From Limnanthes douglasii subsp. nivea (Eukaryota > Streptophyta > Magnoliopsida > Brassicales > Limnanthaceae), in NCBI GenBank assembly GCA_036936605.1, contig JAUPFV010000001.1, positions 247,936,925 to 248,000,924 on the forward strand: a stretch of DNA of 64,000 bases, in the 5' to 3' direction. The notes under the pieces were generated by a model that was not told where the DNA came from, did not search any database, and was given only the letters and a program-made list of their open reading frames with translations. A program made the translations under genes and the position numbers. Shown here piece by piece: positions 35,600 to 46,541 of this stretch. Every line of letters starts with the position of its first letter. The stretch's first letter is position 1.

Positions 35600-36308
35600 C
35601 ATCCATGAAAATCTCAAAATATTTTCCAACCATGTACAAAAAGATAGACATCGTGCACTATCAGAAAGTTGTTAAGTGTTGTATAAACCAAACGGTATTT
35701 TATGATATATAAAAGTCTTGTATGGACAAGTGAAAATAGTATTCTCTTGGTCCTCCATTGGATAAATATTTGATTGGACCCGGAGTATCCATCGGGGAAG
35801 CAATAGAAAGTGTGACCAAATAATCTTTCCAATATTTGATCAATAAACGAAAGCAGGAAGGGATAGTTTTATGTTGTAGTTTTTAATCTTTTATAATAAA
35901 TAAGCAGTCTCCAATCCATGATCGTTCTTGTTGATATCAATTTGCTTTCATATTTTTTCTATCATTGTCATTCCTCATTTATTTGGAATAACTTGTACCG
36001 GACTTACCCAAGTGATTTATGAAATAGGTTAAATAGTTATAACTCCTAACACTTTCAACACCTACTTCATCACTACTTCTTGCATCGCTGGATTCAGCTG
36101 CCTTTGTGACTGCATTATAAGATTTTAAATCTCCTTTATCAAGATCTTGTGATGACAGATAGAAGCATTGATCATTTTTAATGTCTGATATCATCCACTT
36201 AATTTCTTCTTTAAATTGTCTTAACACCCTCAACAATTTATTTTCTTGTGCATTACTCAAAGAGGCATTAATAATGAGAGAAAAATTATTAGCTTCTTTC
36301 AAATACAC
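35600..36308 (-). pseudogene. Athila-type reverse transcriptase remnant
   Basis: The minus strand 36308-35979 gives LIINASLSNAQENKLLRVLR and WMISDIK, the usual RT-upstream block. 35832-35614 gives GHTFYCFPDGYSGSNQIFIQ, which is the palm region with the first catalytic Asp context kept. The segment with the usual Y-x-D-D box is not readable. Large parts between the blocks are missing. Confidence 0.75.
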
Positions 36309-36599
36309 ATATCAGAGATAAGAGGGTAAAGGTTTTAGTTCTGACTTTGGAATTTTAGATATATGTTATTTATCTTTTAGTTTCAGAATATGAATATTCA
36401 TATGTTTATTAGATATATAGTTTAATTTTTTTAACACATTCTATAGCCTCTTCATTTTATAGCCTATTTTCATCTTGTCTAAATGTACTAGTGAAATTTC
36501 TAAAGCGGAAAGAAGAAATATCTCATGCATTCATGTATCAATAAGTTTATCTACCACATTAGTGGAAAAATAAGTACTAACATGTTTATGTAATTTTAA

Positions 36600-37240
36600 C
36601 GCTTCTCATACGTTGAATTCTACATGCACGTCACTCACTTGAATGATAAATTTTCTAGCCTTAACATCTATAATTATCCTCACAATATCTAGAAAATGTA
36701 TTTTTAAGATCAGAGGTACACGTCTATCTCCCACTATGTCAAAAATAATAAAATCTAACAGGCATATAAATTTGTCAACCTTCACTAACACATCTTCAAT
36801 TATTCCCGTAGGATGTGTGAATGACCGATCGACTAACGGTAAAGAAATATGGGTGGGTTTTATTCTTCATATTTCTAGCTTTAAATAGATGGATAACGAC
36901 ATAAGATTAATACTAGCACCTAAATCACATAAACATTTTTCAAAATTAATATTGCAGATTTTATAAGGTATATAAAAATCCTATAATTGTGGTGACAATT
37001 TATTTTGAATCAAGGTGTTGCACTCTTCTGTTAGCATCACCATCTCAAGGTCTGCAAATGTTTTCTTTTCAGAAATGATATCCTTTAATAACTTTGAGTA
37101 CTTCCGAATATTTCCAAAAAATTAACAAAATGTATATTGTTTTAAAGGTTTCGAAACATCTCTAAGAACTTAAATAATTTATTCTCAGTGTTTTGTTTCT
37201 TCTTACAGGCCGAGTATGGAATGTGAGGTGCATATTTTGA
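36600..37240 (-). pseudogene. Athila-type protease region
   Basis: Nearly continuous reading on the minus strand. It runs PPADLHPQVSKYAPHIPYSA, LTEECNTLIQNKLSPQL, then the active-site block CDLGASINLM (36911-36928 and around), HPTGIIEDVLVKVDKFI, and VPLILKIHFLD near 36700. DLGAS replaces DTGS as is usual for the Athila clade. Few stops remain, which is unusually good preservation for this element. Confidence 0.8.
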
Positions 37241-37261
37241 TACTTGAGGATGTAGGTCTGC

Positions 37262-38440
37262 TGGAGGTAGTTTTCCACGATCAAAATCAGGCTTGATGCA
37301 ACGAACTTCACCTAAAACCTTTTGGTATCTTTATACACAAGTTAATGCGACCATTATCAGTCTTGTCGCAACGAAGTTCTCTTTAATCATGATCTTGATT
37401 TTAGTCATGAACGACTTCACCTGTGTTACCTTATGTTTATTTTCCAGTCACTGCTCTGCGACCTAAATATCCTTTGCCATTACAAACTTTGCCATCGTTG
37501 TGACCATCACTTTCATGTTCAAAACAAACTTTAGACATGCTACCTTAAATTATTTTTTCGTGAATTTGCCGTGATCATATTTAGTTTTGTCGCGTTTGAT
37601 GGTGGTAAATCTTATTCGAAGCGTATTTTGGTAATGTAAGAAGATGTAATAAATTTAAAATAGAGTAGATAGATAATTGAGCTGCTTCAGTTATTATTTA
37701 GAGATACATTCTCAGAAAGTATTTATAGGCTATTTTTAGCCTAATGTACCTAGTGGCCGCACTGCATGCATGGGCCAAGTCCAAAGTCCAAAAAACTCAT
37801 TTGGCCCATAAGTCATTATTAAGATAAATCTAAAATAAATAAGTAAAAAAATTATTACTAAAAAAATTAAAATAAATAACCAAAAGGATATTAATCTTTG
37901 GTTCGAAATGCCCCTCGAATATTTGTAACCTCACCAGCTTTGAACTTCACTATGATTAATATTTGTTTAATTTTTATCACTTTACCGTGACCACCTAAAA
38001 CCTTTCCGTGCCAATCAACCAATTCGTCAAAATACAGATGTACTTCAGTAAAAATTTATTTGAAGATTCGATAAACTTGTTGTGAGTGTCTTCCTTCTTT
38101 TTCTGTATGTTTTCAGTATTTTTCCACAAAACAATAAGGTTTTTTCGACGCCCAACATGATAACCATTATTATTATATTATGGTCTAGGGTCTTGCTGGA
38201 TATTATTCACATACACTACATTGTTCATTGCAGCAAATTGGTTCATTGGATAATATGCTTCAGACTCGTTAACAGTTACACTATTCATATTCATTTGTGC
38301 CATATGTTGTTCAAGTGCATCTATCTTAACTTGTAGAATTATATTGTCATCCACCATATACATTCTAATTGTATGTTTATTGTCTTCTGAGCTACCATAG
38401 TTGTTGCTAGAGAGTACCTCAATGATCTTCTATGTTTTTT
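37262..38440 (-). repeat. gag-protease linker disrupted by LTR/UTR-like sequence
   Basis: Where Athila elements normally carry the gag C-terminus, this stretch instead has non-coding sequence. It contains hairpin-type motifs like those at 33359-33612, for example TTTGCCGTGATCA at about 37566 and CTTTACCGTGACCA at about 37981. It also has a TATA-like CTATAAATAC on the minus strand (about 37723). Only 38178-38363 keeps an open gag-like frame (KIDALEQHMAQMNM). A nested insertion of an LTR is one explanation, and a rearranged UTR is another. Confidence 0.45.
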
Positions 38441-39010
38441 CCGTTGTAGTATTAGTCAGAGACCCTATGTATTATGTATATAATAAGTTTATAATTTCAT
38501 ACAACCCGTTTTAGAATATCTGGACGATTATCCGTGCTGGAATACCGTGGTGAGAGAAATTTTGCAACAACTCTTAGTATTGTTCCCAGAAGTCATGAAG
38601 AGACTCGTTATCTCGTTACGCGGATTAATGATATCATTTTAAAAAAAATTCAGACTTCACCGGTAGAAAATAGTTTAATAAGAATAGTTAAGTCAATTTC
38701 TTCTATGTAGTGATACATCAAAGAGGTTATAATTATAATCATACATTGCCTTTTTCTTCTAGATAGAATGGGAATAACCTCAATCTAATTATATACGATG
38801 GAACTCCATTATAGTTTCAAGTATCACATAATTTTAAGAAAACTGACGGGTGGGTGTTAGATATTGTTAAGAATCTCAATCAAACATATGGTTATTCAAT
38901 ATTAAAGTAATCAACGATGGTTTGATCTCAAAACTCGTTGCAACCACTAATGGTATGAAAATATTTGAAGTGAACCCTGTAAGTGTAGGATTTGCATAGT
39001 TGCTGATTCT
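38440..39010 (-). pseudogene. gag: Athila-type gag remnant
   Basis: The minus strand shows SFEIKPSLITLL, then LCDT..NYNGVP, IRLRLFPFYLEEKG, and further down SLHDFWEQY and HHGIPARIIVQIF. These are the standard blocks of the Athila capsid region. Several stops and frame changes occur. Confidence 0.75.
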
Positions 39011-39275
39011 TCACATATCAGGAACATATGAACAACATCTACTATTTCAACCATTGCTGATGATTTTTTTAGTTCTTTTAATCGCCTCATAAATGCTCTC
39101 TTAATTTTTAGATCAAAATGAACTAATTATGTCTTGACAGTTATCTATGTATAAAGCATGCAACAACAAAATCAGAAAACAAAAATAACGATTAAGGTAG
39201 TACATCAATATACGTTTATCAATATTTTAAGTGTAACAAAAATTAAATAATTCCCCGATGACGGCGCAAAAAACT

Positions 39276-40630
39276 TGATGTGATAAATGACAAGTGTATG
39301 AGGGACTCCATCGTTTCCTCTAGTCTAGTCATGAAATGAAGGTTACAAGTGCGCAACTGGCTTGGTTTATTGTTACGTTGCCCTTGTGTGAGGGAAGTCT
39401 TGGGATTCTAAACCAAAAACCTAGAATCTCTTTAAACACTTATGGTTCATAGTTAGTAAAGATGACGACTCTATCTGGTGTGACTGGATTAACTTTGAAA
39501 AGATTAAAAATAAAAAAATTTATGATCTTCAAAAATTAACTCTTCTCTCTCATAGATTTGGAGAGAAAATTTACACCTTATGATTTCGTCGTTAACTTTA
39601 TTTGTTTTTTTTATTTTGCTTTTTCAATTTTGTTCAATATTGTACTAATCTTCTTCCGTAAATTTGTGATTATTTTAAAACTTAATAACACTTACCATGT
39701 TTATTAAAATTATTTTTATATATTTAAACATTATAAAAAGACAAACACTTTTAGTCTTATGTTTTCAATAACCCCTGCATAATTTATCGGAGTGATAATT
39801 TTTATTACCGGTTTATGTAGTTAATAAATTGGGCCAAAATCTTCCTATCCAAAGAGTGATAATGGGCCAGTAGTAATTGGCATCTTAATATAACGATTGC
39901 TGCGATACTCCGCTACAAATTTGCTTTCCGAAGCTTATAAATAAGAAGGAAATATATTAAAACAAACAATTGAAAGAATACCAAAAATACTTTTTATCTC
40001 CGACCTGGTCGTGTATTAGAAAACTTCAAAGGGTCATATATCTATTTATAGAGATTATATGGATAAAATGTTTGATGTACATTTACAAATTTAATGTTCG
40101 ACTTGTTACGGATTTCATATTATTTATTTATTCACGTTGGACTGATTTTTTTTAATATTTGTTTGTTATTTTTGATAATTTAATACTTTTTATCCATTAT
40201 TCATTATTTTTATCTTTTAAATAATTTATTTTTGTGTTTTCCCGTCAGCTGCTGTCAGTGTATAATTGGTTTTCCAGTTGTATGAAATTATAATAATAAT
40301 TAAGAATTTATCAGGGTAATAATAATAATAACAATAAATGTTAAAATAAAATATAACTATTAAAAACATGATGTTTTGGATTATACTATTTTACCAAAAA
40401 TAACAAAATAATACAAAAATAATTAGATATATATTTTAAACACATTCATTCTGTCATAGTAGAATGATACAAATAATTTTTTCTAAGCACAAAAAAATAA
40501 TTTCAATATATCTAAAACTAAATGATTGATGAAATTTGACTTTTTTTTATATTTGTGAACTTTTGAGAATGTTCCTTTACTGCTAACAAGTTTTCAATTC
40601 AAATAATGTATCGTTAAAATAATGAATATA
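39276..40630. other. AT-rich region right of the Athila primer site, no gene seen
   Basis: By position the first part should be the 5' LTR of the minus-strand Athila element, but no second LTR copy was found to confirm it. A small AAT/ATA microsatellite lies at about 40316-40341. No coding signal is visible. Confidence 0.45.
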
Positions 40631-41060
40631 TGTTGAGGTCGCTACTATCGACGTTAAGTTCATTGGACAAGATATGAGTAGAAAAAACCTTTAACGATAG
40701 AAGACCGAGGTTAAACCGAAGAGCATCAACTTCAGGATAAGATAACATGCAGATTATCCAGCAAGATCATTAACGACTATGGTCGAGACCCATACGAGAG
40801 ACAATGATGTCATCTTACGAAAAGCAAGCAAACATGAGTTGAACGGAACGACTAATATAGACTGATCTATCCTCACCTTATTGATAAAGAAACCGAGCAG
40901 AGGTGATAGCTTAGCATAAGCTCGATCACGATTTTACCGAGCATAACTAATAAGGAAACAGAAGAGAGGCTATTATTAAACGTGAGCTAAGTCAGTTTTT
41001 TAAGGTTGCCTCTCATAACTTTTGTACCCTTAATACCCTTTGACCTCTTGATGATCTCTT

Positions 41061-42967
41061 GTAACAAGCTGGTCCCTTTCCTTTAAGGTTGTAATAAAGC
41101 GGTCCCTCATGTTTCGGAAACCAGAATAAAACCATCATTTTTTACCTCAGCATAACTTTTGTACCCTTAATACCCTTTGACCAGCCACATCAGCGATCCA
41201 CGTGGGACGCTGATGTGGCAACAGTAAAAAAAACACAATTTACTTTTACCCACCCCTTTAACCCTAATTTGAAACCAAAATCCGACCCAATTAAATAAAA
41301 TAACCCGGTAAACCCATCATCCTTCTCTTATCCAACCCAACTTCTAATCCTAGATCGAATAAATCACAACGCCTTTTCCTTTCTCATTCCAACCTAAACC
41401 CCAAATGTAACCCTAAATTTCATCTCCTTCTCCTCTCTCATTCCAACCTAAACCAGAAATCTAACCCTAAATCCCATTTCCTTCTCCTCTCTCATCTCTT
41501 ATCAATCACGAGACCAAATCCACAGATTTTCATTTTTTATTTTCTTTTTAAGCACTTACATTATTGAATTTATGATTACCTTTTCCATCTTATATCTGAA
41601 TTTGATTCCATTGATTATATCCCACCTTAATAATAATATTCTTGTGTCAATTCACTTTCAACTTTTGTAATAATGGTTGCAAGTAGTACAAAAAGAAAAT
41701 GAATTGAAATATCAAAATTAATGAACCGAAGACTGATGTATTACAGGTAAAAATTAGGTAATTGTTTCTGTTATCGCTGAGTGCCTACACCACTATGTAC
41801 AATTGCAATTCACATAACCCTAACACTAATCGTATTAGCTAGTAGCTGCTACATGTATTGACAAATACACAAAAAACTATCACTTGAACGGTCTTGGGTC
41901 AAGGAAAAACTCTGAAGCAGCAATTGGCTGCCTAAGTGTATGGCTCTCCCTTTTTACCTCAACCTTTGGGATCATTATTTCTGTACAAGTTCCTATATTC
42001 AATTGAAGGTGAGGTTGTTAACCGTGAGCATGGAATTCGTATAGGTGAGAACACTACAGTAAGTTGTGCATGATCAGAAAACGAAAAATCTTTAGGCCAT
42101 CTTCCTTTTTCCACCTTAGAAGGAAATAAAACCGCATTTTCACACTAAAATTAATGGTCTGCTCTTGTCTCATCCGTCATTCATCCTTAAATTTGTTGCA
42201 AATTTCGTCCCTTTCATCTGACGACATTGAGTTCCAAATACGATGCTATAGTTTCAAATCCCGAATAAATTAATTTTGTGATAATTATACTTTCAACATC
42301 AAAATCCGATGCTAGATCGAGGTAGGTTACGTTAAATTCTTTGTAATCCTGGACTCCATTTCCATCAATATCTGCTTGTACCCACAAATCCATCGTCTCC
42401 TCAACACTCAGCCCATGATAGTGGCCCGTTAAATTAAGCTGTAAAGTTTCACCAGATGTCAACCAGATGGTAAAATTTTAATGTACAGTGAGACATAATT
42501 ATGGGTATCGATATCGATAAGAAATGAGAGAGGAGAGGGAAATGGGATTTAGGGTTAGATTTATGGTTTAGGTTGGAATGAGAGAGGAGAATGAGATGAA
42601 AATTAGGGTTACATTTGGGGTTTAGGTTGGAATGAGAAAGAAAAGGTTGTGTGATTATTCGATCTTGGGTTAGAAGTTGGGTTGGATAAGAGAAGGATGA
42701 TGGACTGACCGGGTTATTTTATTTAACTGGGTCGGGGTTTGGTTTCAAGTTAGGGTTAAAGGGGTGGATAAAATTAAATTAAATTGTGTTTTTACTTTTT
42801 TTTACTCTTGCCACATCAGCGTCTCACGTGGATCGCTGATGTGGCTGGTCAAAGGATATTAAGGGTACAAAAGTTGGGTTGAGGTAAAAAGGATGGTTTT
42901 ATTCTGTTTTCTGAAACATGAGGGACTGCTTTATTACAGCCTCAAAGAAACGAGACCAACTTGTTAT
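41061..42967. mobile_element. long-TIR DNA transposon (Pack-MULE-like) with captured gene fragment
   Basis: Terminal inverted repeats of about 450 bp (41061-41513 and 42516-42967) match closely. Outer ends read GTAACAAGCTGGTCCC and, reversed, ATAACAAGTTGGTCTC. Each arm contains a subterminal palindrome, GCCACATCAGCG facing CGCTGATGTGGC (about 41183 and 42813). The ~1-kb interior has no transposase but includes an EF-hand coding fragment. Long TIRs plus a captured gene piece are the hallmark of Pack-MULEs. A clean 9-bp target duplication is not seen, so the superfamily call is an inference. A partial second copy of terminal sequence (CATAACTTTTGTACCCTTAA) lies just outside at about 41018. Confidence 0.72.
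42214..42462 (-). pseudogene. captured EF-hand (calcium-dependent protein kinase-like) fragment
   Basis: The 82-residue minus-strand frame contains GLSVEETMDLWVQADIDGNG followed by VQDYKEF. Residues 31-42 (42372-42337) fit the EF-hand calcium loop: D1, D3, N5, G6, D9 and E12 are present, while position 8 is Gln instead of a hydrophobic residue. The context (LSxEE, then a loop DIDGNG, then DYKEF) resembles one EF-hand of plant calcium-dependent protein kinases. Only one hand is recognisable and no kinase domain is present. It is probably non-functional host sequence carried inside the transposon. Confidence 0.6.
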
Positions 42968-43215
42968 GAGTGATAAACGTGAAGGACGACTGGTGTTTTT
43001 TACCCCCACTATGACTAAAATAATGGCCACAGTTATAGGGCCATTGCCAAAAATGTAGGTCCACGACGAGATTACTGGAATCGTGTAAATACTGAAGGTT
43101 GAAATTGCTATGTAAATAGTATAAATAAGATTTATACTATGTATAACAAGACTTATCTTATCGAATCAATAAAATTACTATCTTGACAATTATTTGGTAG
43201 ATTTCACTTACTACA

Positions 43216-45231
43216 AAAGGAGAAACATAAAGATAGAGGTATAGAAGCTCACCCATTGTAGGTGCAGATAGGATTTCTGGAGATGTGAGGTCAGGTTGCA
43301 GTCAGACTAAGCCGGCGTCGCGGTCTACGTTTCACTCAAACCTTTTGGGTCCCCTTAGTACTTTGAAGAAGGGGTGACTCTTATCAGATGCTCTTGATAT
43401 GAGACGAGAAAGTGCTGTAAGACGCTTGCTTAGGCATTGGACCTCTTTTATATTTTTTAGTGGCTCCGTATGGATTAAGGCCCTTAACTTCACAAAATCC
43501 ACTTCAATCCCCTTTTTGCTGACTACATATCCCAAGAATTTTCCACTGCGGAGCCCAAAGGAACATTTAAGTAGATTTAGCTTAAGGTTATACTAACGTA
43601 AGATGGTGAATATATTATTCAGCACTTCTAGTTGCTGCTGAACTATGTTATTCTTGACAATCATATCGTCAATGTAGGCTTCCATATGGTACCCCAACTG
43701 GTCTTTGAATATTTGATTAATCAAACGTTGGTATGTAGAGCCAACATTCTTCAAGCCAAAAATCATAACTGTATAACAATATGGCCCTCATTCTGTTTGA
43801 AATATGGTGTGTTTCTCATCTCTTTGGTGCATCCATATTTGATTATAACCTGAATATGCGTCCGTGAAAGACATAAACTCACATCAGGAGGTGGAATCCA
43901 CTACCTGATCAATACGAGATAATGGGAAGGCATCTTTAGGACATGCTTGATTCAATTCGGTAAAGTCAACGCACATGCGCCACTGCCCTCCATTCTTCTT
44001 AACCAATAGAAGGTTTTAAACCCATACTGGGAACCAGGCGCGACGTATGTGCCATAGCCTTGATAACGTGTCAAACTCATTGCTAATAGCCTCATGTTTT
44101 TTCTATAGAAAATGACCGTCACTTCTACCTAACAGGCTTGGCATATCTATCTATTGCTAATACATGGCATATTACCAAGGGGTCTACCCCAATACGTTGC
44201 TTGTAACCCACACATAAAATATCCAAATTTTGGTGTAATAAATTAGTCAAAGAACTTCTAAAGCCATAATCTAAACTTGTACCCATGCGTAACGTGTGCC
44301 CCTCGACTAACAGCTCATCATATGTATCCTCTGGAGTGCCATTTGGTCGTTCAGTTTCTGTAGGATCATCCATTAGGTTGGGCAAGGGGGTATATTTTTT
44401 GGTTGAGTTGGCTCCCCTTCGCCGGTTAATTTCTATCGCATCGACTTGGTGGGGTCGACTGCTACCGAGTAACAAGTCTTGATAGTTTTTTGGCTTCCCT
44501 TAATAATTCCCACTGAATTTCCCACCGAGTACTTAACACACTAACGGATAGTGCAGGGAGTAGCCTCCATCCGATGCAGCCACGATCAACCAATTATGGC
44601 GTGATATGAGCTCGAGGCATCATAAATCATGAAGAGTGTCTTGATTTCCATCATCGTGGCTACATGTCCAACGTTTACCATGTGCTCGACCTCGTTAACA
44701 CATTGTGATGTTTTGCCTTCACATCCCATCATAGTGCGATATGTAGACTGGTAGGATGACATTTCCAACATTTGATCGTAACTTGCTTTAAAGATGATAT
44801 TAGTCGAGCTTCCCCATCAACTAGCACTCTGGTAACCATGATGCCTCATATGTCTTGGTTGATAGTTAAGGCATCTTCGTGAGGAGTAATGGTCCCTCTT
44901 AAGTTGTCGTCATTGAACGTGAGGTCGGCTATTGGTTTTCGATAGGTACTGTAAGAAGAACCCTCGACTGCATGTATCTCATGATCGGCTTGCATATATT
45001 TTTTAGATTGTTGATCTCACCATGGCTCTCCCTTCGCAGATCATAAAAATTCATTGTTGTTTTCCATATCAACCATATTCTCTTCCCAACGAGCTTCGTC
45101 ATTGTTCTTTTTTGTTGCTTTAGAAATGTTTCTCTTGTTTCTTAACAAATTGGATTAGCTCACCGTTGTCCACTAACTTTTAGATCTTTTTCTTTAGTTG
45201 CCAACAATCCTCTGTCGCATGACCATGGTTG
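43216..45231 (-). pseudogene. pol: gag C-terminus, protease, RT and RNase H start of the outer element
   Basis: The minus strand begins with the second half of the gag zinc-finger motif (HGHATEDCWQLK, about 45231-45190). Protease-region text follows (DASSSYHAIIG near 44590). RT has FTELNQACPKDAFPLSRIDQ, SFTDAYSGYNQI, MIFGLKNVGSTYQRL and the catalytic YIDDMIVK (about 43690-43660). The thumb includes MGYVVSKKGIEVDFVK. The RNase H start, PTMGELLYLYLYVS, breaks off at 43216. Stops and frameshifts are frequent. Confidence 0.82.
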
Positions 45232-45526
45232 TTAAGTGTAAATCTATATTATTGAGAGAGAGATAGAAAGTCTGATTATAGAGAGAGAAAGTGAAAGTGA
45301 AAGTAAGTCTTGAACTAATAAAAGTATCATCCCGTTTATTAAGAGCCTTAGCCTTTATTTATAAGCATATTGACTTGTATAACTAATTCGGTTACACAAA
45401 TGGTATAATTTTATTATAGCCCTCCATATTTGCAAGCAGTCCAAGTAATATCTATTAACTATACAATTTATCATACATAAATTTAGTTTATTATATTTAA
45501 GCCCTCAATATTCTATATCCTTATCA
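45232..45526 (-). repeat. 3' LTR of nested element
   Basis: 295 bp, direct repeat of 55151-55444. The minus strand starts TGATAAGGATATAGAATATT. The upstream polypurine region on the minus strand reads ATGGGGGCTAC. Confidence 0.88.
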
Positions 45527-46541
45527 GTAGCCCCCATAGTTCTTATGAAAGACACTGAACAAGAACTAGTAATCATCAGACATCTTGGTAAGTGAATTCT
45601 ATTCTTTGCAAAAACTTAGTGTGTTTCAAATTATAATTCTCCTCTCCTTGCAAAAAGTTATTTCGACAACATATGTAATCTTTAAATAAAAATATATATC
45701 TGAATTCGGCCTCGACATTTATCAACCGACTCAATGATATCAAGCTATATACTTATCCTCCTTGAATGATTTCATACACATGTTTACCTCGAAACCAGCT
45801 TGACCCTTTGTTGATGCTTTGAATATTCTCATATCGTATCATGAGCTGTTTTTTTTTTATAATGGCTAGACACATTTAGAATGGTCTAGAACGTGTGCGA
45901 TGACCCACTAGGCCTGTCATTGGGTTTGACAGCTAACATGTGTCACCTTTCTTCTTACAAGAAACCACTTGATATCCCATCTTTCTACCCAATAACCGTC
46001 TTTACCTCTTCCACTTCTCTGACCATTCTCTCTCTTTCTCTTCCTTTATAAATACTCATCTCAATCATTATTTTCATTTCACAATTACTTTTTAGTAAGA
46101 GAAAGAAAAACATTTCCCTGCGAGCATCCTTTGCTACCTCCACGTGAGTACTCAACTTCTTGGCTACCCTCACCGTAAAATTCATATTTCCCAGCCAACC
46201 TTCAACTTTTATGGACTATCTTGAAGGTCTTTCTTTATCTTAATTTATGAGAAGATCTCAAGCTACTAAAAAACCATTTTTTTGGGGCTTACGACTATCT
46301 TTGTATTAGTGAAAGAGCTTCTGAATACAAGGCAACATGTGTTATAGACAACTCTTCTCAATTCTCTACTCAAACCATATTTTACGGTAATTTCAACCCT
46401 AATCAAAGTTCTAATGTATTTCCAAGTTCATCCACCCCATAATCTTAACAATTTTAACCAACAAACTTTTCACAATCAACGCCTCGAAATTCTTCACAAT
46501 CAGCGCCTACAAATTCTATTTCTCCTTAGAAGAACCGTAAA
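45527..46541. other. untranslated region of nested element
   Basis: Polypurine tract and about 1 kb of 3' UTR relative to the minus strand. On the plus strand it may contain the promoter and leader of the antisense ORF (TTTATAAATACTC near 46045 is TATA-like). No other feature is seen. Confidence 0.5.

Larger units (their letters stand above)
33359..39275 (-). mobile_element. Athila-type Ty3/gypsy element remnant
   Basis: On the minus strand, in order: a tRNA-Asp-type primer site (about 39252-39275, whose reverse complement contains GCGCCGTCATCGGGGAA), gag, protease, RT, RNase H and integrase, then the untranslated block that characteristically follows Athila pol (GCGTTGCTTGGGAGGCAAC on the minus strand, about 33700). 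Coding parts hold many stops. LTR limits are not resolvable here. Confidence 0.8.
40631..43215 (+). repeat. plus-strand LTR of a gypsy family, split by a DNA transposon
   Basis: It starts TGTTGAGG at 40631 and ends TTACTACA at 43215. The pieces 40631-41000 and about 42970-43215 match, in inverted orientation, the LTR at 56867-57631. Shared strings are AAAGACCGAGG-type and CATACGAGAGACAATGA on the left, and AATGGCC, TAGGTCCA and ACAAGACTTATCTT on the right. The intervening ~2 kb is the inserted long-TIR element. No internal gypsy sequence of the same orientation follows, and position 43216 begins minus-strand pol of the neighbouring element. Confidence 0.75.
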
